DNA from: Adhaeribacter rhizoryzae
Lineage (GTDB): Bacteria > Bacteroidota > Bacteroidia > Cytophagales > Hymenobacteraceae
Reading direction: 5' to 3'
DNA: 64,000 nt
Assembly: GCF_008629685.1 (NCBI RefSeq)
Contig: NZ_VWSF01000001.1
Coordinates: 124,001-188,000 of the forward strand
Positions 1-9,278 of the stretch are shown here, piece by piece. The position numbers and the translations under genes were made by a program. Position 1 is the first letter of the stretch. Each line of letters begins with the position of its first letter. The notes below the pieces were generated by a model. It saw nothing but the letters and a program-made list of their open reading frames with translations. It did no database searches and had not been told where the DNA came from.

Positions 1-1
1 T

Positions 2-1009
2 TATATTGCCACGCCCGATCACTGGCATTCGCCTTTAACTATTATGGGTTGCCAGGCCGGCAAACACGTGTACGTGGAAAAACCGCTGAGCCATAACCCC
101 CGGGAAGGTGAGTTGGCCATTGCCGCTGCCCGCAAGTATAATAAGGTGGTACAAATGGGCGCCCAACGCCGCTCCGCACCTATCTTAACGCAAGGAATTA
201 AGAAGTTGCACGAAGGTATTATTGGCCGGGTGTATATGGCTAAAACCTGGTACACCAACAACCGCAAGGCCACTAATCTGAAGCCGGGTACGGTACCTTC
301 CTGGCTCGATTATGAATTATGGCAAGGACCTGCGCCCCGCCAAGCTTATAAAGAAGGCTTGATTCATTACGATTGGCATTGGTTCTGGCATTATGGAACC
401 GGCGAAGCCCTTAATAATGGTACCCATGAAGTAGATATAGCGCGTTGGGGATTAGGCGTAGATTATCCTATTCGGGTGAGCTCAGTGGGAGGTCGCTACC
501 AGTTTAAAGACGATTGGGAAACCCCGGATACCCAGATTGTAACCATTGATTACCCCGGGCGGATATCGCTGATGTGGGAAAGCCGGAGTTCTAACGGCCG
601 GAAGATAGAAGGTCAGGACCGGGGCATTATTTTTTATGGCGAAAAAGGCAGCCTGGATACCGGTCATGATGGTTACCGGGTTTACGACCAGGAAGGAAAA
701 CTTTTACAGGATGTTAAAGCAAACGAAACGGCCAGTCTAGAAGGCCGTAATACCGCCAGCCCGAGCCTGGGCATGGACAGCCTGCACGTAGCCGATTTCC
801 TGGATGCCATTAAAAACAACCGCCGGCCGAACTGCGATGTGGAACTGGGTCATAAGAGTACCGTGGCCATGCAGCTAGGGAACATTGCCTGGCGGGTAGG
901 CCGCGACTTAAAAATCGATCCCAAGAATGGCCATATTATCGGCGATAAAGAAGCCGAGAAATTATGGAGCCGGGAGTACGAAAAAGGCTGGGAGCCTAAA
1001 ATTGCTTAA
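2..1009 (+). CDS. Gfo/Idh/MocA family oxidoreductase, 5' end cut by window
   Basis: The reading frame is open from the first bases, so the N-terminal Rossmann start lies outside the window. Visible first is ATPDHWH, then GKHVYVEKP; the EKP motif is the hallmark of the nucleotide-binding half of this family. A later GTHEVDIARW segment fits the H-x-x-D catalytic region, and QMGAQRRSAP is typical of the exported Bacteroidota subgroup. The family uses NAD(P) to oxidise or reduce sugars or glycosides; the substrate is not readable here. It is the first of four family members in the window and is followed by a cupin and an isomerase gene on the same strand. Whether it has a Tat signal, as its relatives do, cannot be seen. 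Confidence 0.9.
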   Translation, partial: YIATPDHWHSPLTIMGCQAGKHVYVEKPLSHNPREGELAIAAARKYNKVVQMGAQRRSAPILTQGIKKLHEGIIGRVYMAKTWYTNNRKATNLKPGTVPSWLDYELWQGPAPRQAYKEGLIHYDWHWFWHYGTGEALNNGTHEVDIARWGLGVDYPIRVSSVGGRYQFKDDWETPDTQIVTIDYPGRISLMWESRSSNGRKIEGQDRGIIFYGEKGSLDTGHDGYRVYDQEGKLLQDVKANETASLEGRNTASPSLGMDSLHVADFLDAIKNNRRPNCDVELGHKSTVAMQLGNIAWRVGRDLKIDPKNGHIIGDKEAEKLWSREYEKGWEPKIA

Positions 1010-1024
1010 TTTTTAATATTTTAT

Positions 1025-1075
1025 GGCTTGCCCCGTTTTAGTTTGCCAAACTGGTAAGCTAGCTTGGGGCAAGCC
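1025..1075 (+). terminator. Hairpin after the Gfo/Idh/MocA gene
   Basis: A perfect 10-base inverted repeat (GGCTTGCCCC at 1025-1034, GGGGCAAGCC at 1066-1075) encloses a loop with a small second hairpin. The T-tract behind it is weak (aatatttg), so it may be a leaky terminator or an mRNA-stabilising stem. Confidence 0.45.
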
Positions 1076-1119
1076 AATATTTGTACCTGCATAATTCAAA
1101 AAACTTTAAATAATTGGTT

Positions 1120-1575
1120 ATGATAACCCGGAGAGATATTGGCATAGCTTTATTTACCATGAGCGCTACGTTAGCAACCGTGGCGGTTACGTATTCGCAG
1201 GGCAATATCATGTCTTCCTCTATCTTCGACTGGAACCAGATAGAAGCAAAAGAAACCCCGACAGGTTCTTCCCGACGATTTTTCCGGGCACCAACCGCTA
1301 CCCTGGATGAGTTAGAATGCCACGTAACCACGCTAAAACCCGGCGAATCATCTCATCCGCCGCACCAACATCCGGAAGAAGAAATATTGATTATAAAAGA
1401 AGGAATGGTGGAATCGTTGGTTAATGGGCAGATGAAGCGGGTAGGACCGGGCTCGGTTATTTTTCAGGCCTCTAACCAAATGCACAGTATTAAAAACGTA
1501 GGCAATGTGCCGGCTACCTATCATGTTTTTAGCTGGCATTCGCCGGGGATGTTAAAAAAGAAAGCTAAAAATTAA
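1120..1575 (+). CDS. Exported cupin-domain protein
   Basis: About 151 residues. I place the start at the ATG at 1120 and not at the in-frame TTG six bases upstream. A hydrophobic N-terminal stretch after MITRRD suggests export. The single cupin domain shows HPPHQHPEEE followed by a glycine-rich turn and a later MHSIKN, which supply the usual His/His/Glu/His metal ligands. Cupins of this type bind small metabolites or act as isomerases or dioxygenases; the exact role is unknown. It lies between a sugar oxidoreductase and a sugar isomerase, which suggests a part in processing an oxidised sugar, but this is inference from neighbourhood only. Confidence 0.8.
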   Translation: MITRRDIGIALFTMSATLATVAVTYSQGNIMSSSIFDWNQIEAKETPTGSSRRFFRAPTATLDELECHVTTLKPGESSHPPHQHPEEEILIIKEGMVESLVNGQMKRVGPGSVIFQASNQMHSIKNVGNVPATYHVFSWHSPGMLKKKAKN

Positions 1576-1879
1576 AGTAGCGGTTATAATTATTAAAAAT
1601 TTACTTAGAAGCTGTTTAATATTTGGATCAAAAAGCAAAGTTGGTCGCCATTGCTGGTGTTATTAAGCTACTTGAGTTGGCCCTACTAATAGACACTAGT
1701 TAAAAGTTGGCGCGAGCAAATGTAAATAATGCTAAAATATTCCTTAGCTAACTGCTTGCTGGTGAAAACACACAGCAAGGGCAACTATTACTTGGTTTTA
1801 GTTTAAATACCAAATAGCTTTTTTAATATTACGAGTCTTCGTTCAAGTCAGAGTTGTTTGTATAATCTTCAAAATATTT
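1576..1879. other. Intergenic stretch, no gene seen
   Basis: About 300 bases of AT-rich spacer between the cupin and isomerase genes. I see no ORF with coding character, no strong hairpin and no repeat shared with other spacers. It probably carries the promoter of the isomerase gene. Confidence 0.5.
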
Positions 1880-2743
1880 ATGTCTAAAATTTATTTTCTA
1901 CTAAGTTTTGTTACCCTGCTGTTTTTAGGCCTGGAGAGTGCTTCTGCCCAAAAAGGTAAACCGCTGTTTCCGCAAACGCCTGGTTTGGTATCGTATACCC
2001 ACCGCCAGAGTTTTGCCAAAGACGTGGCGGCAACCCTCGATACCATTAAAGCGCTTGGCGTTACCGATATGGAATTTTCGAATTTATTTGGCAAAACACC
2101 GGAAGAGCTGCGGAAATTACTGGATGAGCGCAATATTAAATGCTCTTCTTTGGGCGTTGGCTACGAAGAACTGGTGAATAAAACCGATGAAGTAGCCCGG
2201 AAAGCAAAAATATTAGGAGCGTCTTTCGTACGGGTGGCCTGGATTCCGCACAAAGCACCTTTTAAACTCGAAGATGCCCAGAAAGCTGTAGCCGATTTTA
2301 ACAAAGCCGGCAAAATATTAAAAGAACAACACGGCTTAACCTTTTGCTACCACAACCACGGTTACGAGTTTCAGCCCTACGGCAAAGGCACTTATTTCGA
2401 TTACATCGTGCAGAATACCAATCCCAACTACGTGTCTTTCGAGCTGGATATTTTGTGGGCTTTTCATCCGGGCCAGGATCCAGCCCAATTGCTGAATAAA
2501 TATCCTAAACGCTTTAAACTGATGCACCTGAAAGATTTACGCAAAGGCGTAAAAGGCGATTTTACTGGGCAAACACCTGTCGAGAACGATGTGGCTTTGG
2601 GTACCGGACAAATAAATATTCCGGCCGTATTAAAAGCAGCTAAAAAAGCCGGTGTGCAGCATTATTACATCGAAGACGAAAGTTCGCAGAAAAGTGTGCA
2701 GGTGCCCCAAACCATGACTTATTTAAAATCATTAAAAGAATAA
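1880..2743 (+). CDS. Secreted sugar phosphate isomerase/epimerase-like TIM barrel
   Basis: 287 residues with a clean signal peptide (MSKIYFLLSF... ending ASAQ). The rest matches the xylose-isomerase-like TIM-barrel family: FCYHNHGYEF, SFELDILWAF and LMHLKDLRKG carry the His, Asp and His positions used for the divalent metal, and YYIEDESS near the end supplies the last acidic ligand. Despite the family name, the exported Bacteroidota members act outside the cytosol, so phosphate is unlikely on the substrate. It may epimerise or isomerise a keto-sugar made by the neighbouring oxidoreductases (inference). A hairpin closes the gene. Confidence 0.87.
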   Translation: MSKIYFLLSFVTLLFLGLESASAQKGKPLFPQTPGLVSYTHRQSFAKDVAATLDTIKALGVTDMEFSNLFGKTPEELRKLLDERNIKCSSLGVGYEELVNKTDEVARKAKILGASFVRVAWIPHKAPFKLEDAQKAVADFNKAGKILKEQHGLTFCYHNHGYEFQPYGKGTYFDYIVQNTNPNYVSFELDILWAFHPGQDPAQLLNKYPKRFKLMHLKDLRKGVKGDFTGQTPVENDVALGTGQINIPAVLKAAKKAGVQHYYIEDESSQKSVQVPQTMTYLKSLKE

Positions 2744-2749
2744 TTTTCC

Positions 2750-2791
2750 CTGCCGGATAGTTTTCGCGTGTTTTGGAAAGCTATCCGGCAG
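2750..2791 (+). terminator. Terminator-like hairpin after isomerase gene
   Basis: A perfect 11-base inverted repeat (CTGCCGGATAG at 2750-2760 and its complement at 2781-2791) is followed by a T-rich run starting within ten bases. Confidence 0.6.
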
Positions 2792-2843
2792 ATTTATTAT
2801 TTTTTGCGGTTGCTTTAGCTTTTAAAAAGGTTGTATAAGCCAC

Positions 2844-3755
2844 ATGAGAAAAAAGCGGTTTTGGGTAATATTTTATTTTATTTTTTTAAGGTTAAGCATT
2901 AATTGGACAGCCCCGGTTCTGGCCCAAAACAATGAAAAACCGGCTATATTGGGTATTAGTCAGGTAACTTTTAGCGTAAAAGAATTTTCAAAAAGTATTA
3001 ATTTTTACGAAGGATTACTGGGTTATAAAGCTGTTCGGGTTCGCCAAAAGAATAATTTGCCGGAGCAGGTAATTTTTAAAGTAAACAACCGGCAGCAAAT
3101 TAAAATAGTATCGGGTTTGCCAGACGGGCAGGATGAACGATTGCTGGAGATAGCCCTCGAAGTTTCCGATGCCGAAGGAATGCGGCGTTTCCTTTCGGGC
3201 AAAGGTGTAAGGGTGCCCGAAAAACTAACACAAGAGCCGGCTGGTAGCTTATCGTTTACGGTAGCAGATCCGGAAAAACACCTGATTAAATTTATCCAAT
3301 ATTCCCGCAAAAACAATTCTAAGCCGTCTCATAAAGCCCAGCAGACAGCTGGTATTTCGGACAGAATTCTGCACGTGGGCATTACTGTTGCGGATGTTAA
3401 AAAGATGGATGCCTTTTACCTGAATTTACTGGGCTTCTCGGAAATCTGGCGCGGTGGGCGGCCCGATACTGTTATTAATTGGATTAACATGCGGGTACCC
3501 GATGGCACCGATTACTTCGAATATATGCTGGTTACGGGCCCCATAAGCCGGCAGCAATTAGGCGTGTTGCACCACGTAGCGCTGCAGGTACCCAGTATGC
3601 AAAAAGCTTTGGATGTACTACGCACCAGAACCAATGGCCCTCAACCTTATAAACTAGAATCTCCCCGGATTGGCCGCAATAACCGTTGGCAGCTTAACTT
3701 ATACGACCCGGATGGAACCCGGATTGAGTTAATGGAGCCTTTCCCGATGCGTTAG
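2844..3755 (+). CDS. Exported two-domain VOC (glyoxalase-fold) protein
   Basis: 303 residues with a hydrophobic leader ending VLAQ near residue 28. Two vicinal-oxygen-chelate domains follow. The first (about residues 36-150) begins GISQVTFSVK and includes INFYEGLLGY. The second (about 174-300) begins HVGITVADVKKMDAFY and ends LYDPDGTRIELMEP. The second domain keeps the usual metal ligands (His177, a HHVAL segment and the final Glu), while the first lacks an obvious matching His, so only the second may bind metal. The family includes lyases, dioxygenases and isomerases. In this cluster a role on a keto- or dicarbonyl sugar is possible but unproven. Confidence 0.8.
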   Translation: MRKKRFWVIFYFIFLRLSINWTAPVLAQNNEKPAILGISQVTFSVKEFSKSINFYEGLLGYKAVRVRQKNNLPEQVIFKVNNRQQIKIVSGLPDGQDERLLEIALEVSDAEGMRRFLSGKGVRVPEKLTQEPAGSLSFTVADPEKHLIKFIQYSRKNNSKPSHKAQQTAGISDRILHVGITVADVKKMDAFYLNLLGFSEIWRGGRPDTVINWINMRVPDGTDYFEYMLVTGPISRQQLGVLHHVALQVPSMQKALDVLRTRTNGPQPYKLESPRIGRNNRWQLNLYDPDGTRIELMEPFPMR

Positions 3756-4425
3756 CCCATGCGGTTACAAATTCTTTTTTAGATTCGAAAAACTGTAAAT
3801 CCCGAGTAAATAAATGCATCCCTAATATTTCTCCGCAATATTTTAAGGATTAATCTTACTTTTTACTTTGCATCATTGCGGTAAGGCTGCCGCCAATATT
3901 CAGAATCTGCTTGATTTAAGTGCAATATTACCTAAACCAAAATAAAGGTAAGTTTAAGTTTATCCAGAAAATATTCAATTTTTGGCTGTTCTTTTATTTT
4001 GTCTGGCTGTTAGTTGTTTAGACTGTACAGTTTGTTAAAAATTCTTCCGTTTTTAAAATTATATTCAGGTAAATAGCTTTTTAAAACTTCCGGCATCGAT
4101 TGCGTTAAAATTATTTGTATTTTTAATTGTAATTTATTATGCTTGTCATATTTTCTTTGAAAAATTTACAAGGCTAAAAACTATATTGCTTTTGTTTTTA
4201 GAAAATGTTTAAGTAAATTTTCAATAAAAAATTCAATTACTTATTGCCTGCTATAAGGGCAGATAAACTGCTAAAACCAAACAGACAAACTAATATGCTA
4301 TAAATAAGACAATTACCTTATTAATTTATTGCTCCCGATCCTGATTGCCACACCTGGTTTATTAAACTAACCAACTTGTCCCGATACCAAATAATTATCC
4401 ATTCAAACAATTTTAATTAACCTGT
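3756..4425. other. Long AT-rich spacer upstream of the first SusC/SusD pair
   Basis: About 670 bases, very AT-rich, with no convincing ORF in any frame. The length is typical of regulated leaders ahead of susC-like genes. I found no exact Bacteroidota promoter match and no riboswitch I could name. The final bases before the ATG at 4426 are A/T-rich without a Shine-Dalgarno site. Confidence 0.45.
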
Positions 4426-7400
4426 ATGAAAAACTTTACCCGATTAAAGCCAGGCAAGGTTTGTATCTTGCTATTGGCCTGTTGTTTTTCCGAAGAGGCT
4501 TTTGCCAGCCCCGATGCCCGCAGCAGTTTAACCCCTGCCAAAATTAATTTTTCCAAGCCTTTCCTGAGTAAACCAGTTAATTGGCCCATTACCGGCAAAG
4601 TAAGTTCAGCCAAAGGCGAGGCCTTGCCGGGCGTTACGGTTTTATTAAAAGGCACCACCATTGGCGCTACTACCGGGGTAGATGGCACTTATGCTATTAG
4701 TGTACCCGAGCAAGGCGGTACGCTGGTATTTTCCTTTATTGGTTTTACTACCACCGAGAAAACCTTCTCCGGTCCGGGGGCAGTTAATGTTAACATGTCC
4801 GAAGATGCCAAAGCTCTGCAAGAGGTAGTGGTAGTAGGCTATGGTACCCAGAAGAAAAGCCAGGTAACGGGTGCTATTTCTTCGGTATCTTCTAAAGAAA
4901 TAACCGAACTGCCGGTTACCAGTGCGCAGCAGGCTTTGCAAGGCCGCGCCGCCGGGGTAGAGGTATTAAGTGCCGGTAACCGTCCGGGCCAGGGCGTAAG
5001 TGTGCGTATCCGGGGCCGCCGGTCTTTTAATGCCGGTAACGACCCGTTGTATGTAGTAGATGGTATTCCGTTGTCCGGCGATATTAACGATATTAACCCG
5101 CAGGATATTGAATCGATGGAAATTCTAAAAGATGCTTCTTCTACGGCTATTTACGGATCGAGGGGTGCCAACGGGGTTGTAATTATTACCACTAAGCGCG
5201 GTACGCCGGGCAAAACCACCATTAGTTACGATGGTTACATGGGCGTTTCCAAACCCATTGCCCTTTACGATATGATGAACGGCGCGGAGTTTGCCGAATA
5301 CAAGCGCGAATCGCGCCGGGCCATTGGCAAATACAACGATGCCGATCCGGTGGCCGCCGATAAAACGGTATTTGAAGCCGTAGAACTGGAATCAATTGCC
5401 ATGGGCCGCGAAACCGATTACCAGGATTATATTGTCCAGAACGGTTCAATTCAAAGTCACCAGTTGGGTATTGCGGGCGGTGGCGATAAAACCCGGTTCA
5501 ACGTTTCTTTCAATCACTTTTATGAAAAAGGGGTAACCATTGGTCAGGATTTTACCCGCGATAATATTCGGATTAACCTGGACCAAACCATTAACGACAA
5601 GCTCAAGTTTGGGGTATCGATGCTAGGTAGCTTAAACAAGCAAAACTGGGGCGCCGACCCGTGGGGACTGGCCTTACGCGAAAACCCTTTAGGCGTGCCT
5701 TACGACAAAAACGGTAATCTGCTCTGGCAAAATACTTCGGATGGTGCCCAAACCAACCCGCTACTAGAAGTGCAGAAGAATGCTACTGTAGATGAAAACC
5801 GCCGGACCCGTATTTTGGCCAGTGTTTACGGCGAATACAAAATATTGCCAGGCTTAACTTACCGGTTAAATTTCGGACCAGATTATGGCATTCGCCGGAA
5901 TGGTTTATTTCAGGCCAGCTTAAGCAATGCCCGGGGCCGTGGTACGCCCTTTGCCCGTAACGAAAGTAACCACCAATTTTCTTACACGGTCGAAAATATC
6001 CTGAACTACAGCAAGACCTTTAAAGAGGTACACGATCTGAATATTACCGGTCTTTTTTCGGTACAGAAAGAACGGCGCGAATTTTACCAGATTCGGGTTA
6101 GTGGTATGCCTTACGAATACCAGTTGTTTTACAAACTTTCTTCGGCCCCAACCATCGAGGGTGTAGATAGCGACTTGAATGAAAGAGGCTTACTATCTTA
6201 CATGGGCCGGATTAATTACGGCTTCCGCGATAAATATTTGCTTACCCTTACTACCCGTATCGACGGTTCTTCTAAATTTTCCGGCGAAACCAGCTTGTTT
6301 GGCGATACTAAAAAATACGGTTTCTTCCCATCGGCCGCTATTGGCTGGCGGGTAAGCGAAGAACCATTTATGAAAGGCATTACCTTTTTAGATAACCTGA
6401 AACTGCGGGCCAGCTACGGCTTAACCGGTAACGAAGGTATTGGGGCTTATGCTACGCAGGGTTCATTAAGCCGCACTACTTATGCCTGGGGCAATACATC
6501 GGCTTTTGGTTACCGGCCAAATGCGCTGGTTAACCCTGATTTACGCTGGGAAACTACCGCCACCACCAACTTTGGTTTAGATTACGGCTTCCTCGATAAT
6601 CGTATTTCGGGTTCTATTGAAGTGTACCGCCAAAATACCTACGATTTGTTAATGCCCCGCAACCTGCCCTGGACCAGCGGTTACGGCAGTGTGCTGCAAA
6701 ACGTAGGCAAGAGCCGGAATACCGGTATTGAGTTTGCCGTTTCTACCGTAAATGTTGATATGGGCAGCAACGGTTTCAGATGGACCACCGATATTAACCT
6801 GAACTCGAACAAAGAAGAAATTGTAGAAATTTATAGTGGTAAAAACGACGATATAGGCAGTTTGTATTTTATTGGTAAGCCATTAACAGTTTATTACGAT
6901 TACGAAAAATTAGGTATCTGGCAAACCAATGAGGCCGACGAAGCCAAGAAATACAAGCAAAACCCCGGCGAAATAAAAGTAAGAGATTTGAATAACGATG
7001 GCGCTATTACCGCTGCCGACCGCAGAATACTGGGTTCCGATATTCCGGATTGGTCGGGTGGTATTACCAACCGCTTCAGCTACAAAGGCGTCGATTTATC
7101 GTTCTTTATTTTTACCCGCCAGGGCGGTATGATCCGGAGCAACTTGTATACCAGCGGTATTAATGCGTTGGCCGGCCGTTACAACAACTTGGATGTAGAT
7201 TACTGGACGCCAACCAACCCTACCAACGACCATCCGCGGCCAAACCAGAACCAGGAGTTCCCGCTGTACGACCGCACCCTTTCTTATTTTGATGGATCTT
7301 TCACGAAAGTAAGAAATATTACCCTGGGTTATAATTTGCCGGCTGCTATTACCAACAAAGTAAAAATGGGCTCGCTGCGGATTTACGCCAGTGCTCAAAA

Positions 7401-7545
7401 CCCTTTTATATTCTCTAATTACGGCAAAAACCTAGACCCGGAACAAGCACGGGGCAGAAGCAACGACCGGGAACAAACAAACGAAATCGGCATTGGTACG
7501 CCATCGGTTCGCTCGGTTATTTTTGGGGTAAATGCTAAGTTTTAA
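4426..7545 (+). CDS. SusC/RagA-type TonB-dependent outer-membrane transporter
   Basis: 1039 residues, the usual SusC length. The order is: N-terminal signal peptide, a carboxypeptidase-regulatory-like beta-sandwich (about 55-130, ITGKVSSAKGEALPGVTV), a TonB-box-like LQEVVVVGYGTQ, the plug with the SusC signature around LYVVDGIPL and SIEILKDASSTAIYGSRGAN-type residues, then a beta barrel ending in the aromatic terminus GVNAKF. It imports oligosaccharides or related ligands through the outer membrane using TonB energy, capped by the SusD partner 21 bases downstream. Substrate is unknown. Association with the DUF1080 and Gfo/Idh/MocA genes suggests a glycoside. Confidence 0.97.
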   Translation: MKNFTRLKPGKVCILLLACCFSEEAFASPDARSSLTPAKINFSKPFLSKPVNWPITGKVSSAKGEALPGVTVLLKGTTIGATTGVDGTYAISVPEQGGTLVFSFIGFTTTEKTFSGPGAVNVNMSEDAKALQEVVVVGYGTQKKSQVTGAISSVSSKEITELPVTSAQQALQGRAAGVEVLSAGNRPGQGVSVRIRGRRSFNAGNDPLYVVDGIPLSGDINDINPQDIESMEILKDASSTAIYGSRGANGVVIITTKRGTPGKTTISYDGYMGVSKPIALYDMMNGAEFAEYKRESRRAIGKYNDADPVAADKTVFEAVELESIAMGRETDYQDYIVQNGSIQSHQLGIAGGGDKTRFNVSFNHFYEKGVTIGQDFTRDNIRINLDQTINDKLKFGVSMLGSLNKQNWGADPWGLALRENPLGVPYDKNGNLLWQNTSDGAQTNPLLEVQKNATVDENRRTRILASVYGEYKILPGLTYRLNFGPDYGIRRNGLFQASLSNARGRGTPFARNESNHQFSYTVENILNYSKTFKEVHDLNITGLFSVQKERREFYQIRVSGMPYEYQLFYKLSSAPTIEGVDSDLNERGLLSYMGRINYGFRDKYLLTLTTRIDGSSKFSGETSLFGDTKKYGFFPSAAIGWRVSEEPFMKGITFLDNLKLRASYGLTGNEGIGAYATQGSLSRTTYAWGNTSAFGYRPNALVNPDLRWETTATTNFGLDYGFLDNRISGSIEVYRQNTYDLLMPRNLPWTSGYGSVLQNVGKSRNTGIEFAVSTVNVDMGSNGFRWTTDINLNSNKEEIVEIYSGKNDDIGSLYFIGKPLTVYYDYEKLGIWQTNEADEAKKYKQNPGEIKVRDLNNDGAITAADRRILGSDIPDWSGGITNRFSYKGVDLSFFIFTRQGGMIRSNLYTSGINALAGRYNNLDVDYWTPTNPTNDHPRPNQNQEFPLYDRTLSYFDGSFTKVRNITLGYNLPAAITNKVKMGSLRIYASAQNPFIFSNYGKNLDPEQARGRSNDREQTNEIGIGTPSVRSVIFGVNAKF

Positions 7546-7566
7546 TTTTTAATTGGTTCAGATAAA

Positions 7567-9183
7567 ATGAAAAAGATATTAATATTAACCTGCTGTCTGG
7601 CTTTTTTGAGTCAGTCGTGCCAGGATGTTTTAAAAGAAGAAATTGTTTCGGGTATTACACCGGCTTATTACGAAACAGCCGGCGGTTTTGAGGATGCCGT
7701 AAAAGCAACTTACCAACCCCTCCGGACCTGGTATGGTACCCAGCGCGGTTTTACGCTCACCGTATTTGGCACCGATACCTACACCCGCGGTGCCGACGGC
7801 GGTTATAAGTTTGTAAATGATTATACCCCTAACTTAAATTCCGGGGTAGATTATTTCCGCGATTTATGGAACGACTTTTACCGGGCCATTAACACGGCCA
7901 ATACCGTAATAGACCGGGCTCCGGCCGCCAGTATAGCCGAAGATATAAAAGCTATTCGGGTAGCGGAAGCTAAGTTTTTGCGGGCGCATTATTACTTTAT
8001 TCTGGTGCAAACTTTTGGTCCGGTACACCTTACTTTAGAGGAAACCACCAAAATAGAAACCACCGCCAGCCGCACGCCGGTTAAGGAAGTGTATGATGCC
8101 ATTGTAAAAGATTTGGAAGATGCCATTGCGGCCTTACCGGCTACCCAAGCTAATTACGGCCGGGCTACCAAACCAGCCGCTGAGCACATGCTGGCCAAGG
8201 TGTTGTTAACGCGGGCCGGGCAGCCAACAGCCGCCAAACCCGACGATTATCAGCGCGCCGCCGATTTAGCTAAAAAAGTAATTTCGGACTATAACTTTAA
8301 GCTACTGCCTAATTTTGCTGATGTATTTAACCAGGCCCGGCAAGAGCACGAAGAAGTAGTTTGGTCGGTGCAGTATACCTCCGACTTAATAACGAATGGC
8401 GACGGTAACAGCGGCCACTTGTACTTTATTATGGAGTACGATGCCGGCCACAAAGGCACTATGCGCGATGTTGCCAACGGCCGGCCATTTAAACGGTTTA
8501 AGCCTACTATGTATACCCTCGATTTATTCGACCGTACGAAAGATTCCCGTTACAATGGTTCTTTTAAGCAAGTTTTTTATGCCAATAACCCGGCTACGCT
8601 AGCCCCCGGTATGAAAATTGGCGATACGGCTATTTGGGTAGCACCCACCAATATTTCCGCCGAATTTAAAGCTAAAAAGAACTACCGGATTATTGATCGG
8701 GCCGAAGTATTTTCGTCGGGCAACTACCGGTATTTCCCAACGCTGAGCAAATTTTTAGATCCGTTGCGGCCTTCGGTGCAGGACGAACGCGGCTCCCGCG
8801 ATTACATGGTAGCCCGTTTAGGCGAAACGTATTTAATTGCCGCCGAAGCCTTACTTAAAGCTGGTAAGCCCGACGAAGCCGTTACTTACATAAATACCCT
8901 CAGAAGACGTGCTGCCCTGCCCGGTAAAGAAAAGGAAATGGAAATAACAGCTGCCGACCTGAACATGGACTTTATCCTGGACGAAAGAGGCCGCGAATTA
9001 TTAGGCGAAATGGACCGCTGGTTTGATTTGGTTAGAACCGGCACGTTGCTGGAACGGGTTAAAAAATATAACCCTGAGGCCGCGCCCAATATTCAGCCCT
9101 ACCACGTACTACGGCCCATTCCTAGCGACCAGATAGACCGTTCCGGTGGTCTCCAGGTATTTGCCCAAAACAATGGCTACTAA
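7567..9183 (+). CDS. RagB/SusD-family surface glycan-binding lipoprotein
   Basis: 538 residues with a lipoprotein leader (MKKILILTCCLAFLSQSC). The SusD fold is shown by RVAEAKFLRAHYYFILVQTFG, the TPR-like helices of the family, and the C-terminal LDERGRELLGEMDRWFDLVR segment, followed by YNPEAAPNIQPYHVLRPIP. It sits on the SusC barrel as a lid and captures ligand at the cell surface. The 21-base spacing from susC indicates one transcript. A 13-base stem lies just after its stop. Confidence 0.96.
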   Translation: MKKILILTCCLAFLSQSCQDVLKEEIVSGITPAYYETAGGFEDAVKATYQPLRTWYGTQRGFTLTVFGTDTYTRGADGGYKFVNDYTPNLNSGVDYFRDLWNDFYRAINTANTVIDRAPAASIAEDIKAIRVAEAKFLRAHYYFILVQTFGPVHLTLEETTKIETTASRTPVKEVYDAIVKDLEDAIAALPATQANYGRATKPAAEHMLAKVLLTRAGQPTAAKPDDYQRAADLAKKVISDYNFKLLPNFADVFNQARQEHEEVVWSVQYTSDLITNGDGNSGHLYFIMEYDAGHKGTMRDVANGRPFKRFKPTMYTLDLFDRTKDSRYNGSFKQVFYANNPATLAPGMKIGDTAIWVAPTNISAEFKAKKNYRIIDRAEVFSSGNYRYFPTLSKFLDPLRPSVQDERGSRDYMVARLGETYLIAAEALLKAGKPDEAVTYINTLRRRAALPGKEKEMEITAADLNMDFILDERGRELLGEMDRWFDLVRTGTLLERVKKYNPEAAPNIQPYHVLRPIPSDQIDRSGGLQVFAQNNGY

Positions 9184-9203
9184 TTTATTAACTTAAAAAT
9201 AAA

Positions 9204-9237
9204 TCCCTGGTAATAATCATTTTTTTATTACCAGGGA
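9204..9237 (+). terminator. Perfect hairpin behind the first SusD gene
   Basis: A 13-base perfect inverted repeat (TCCCTGGTAATAA at 9204-9216, complement at 9225-9237) has an 8-base loop and is followed by atatttta. The T-tract is imperfect, so it may lower rather than stop transcription into the next gene, or protect the susC/susD message from 3' decay. Confidence 0.55.
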
Positions 9238-9278
9238 ATATTTTATAACTTATCTGCTCAATCAACTAAATACTTATT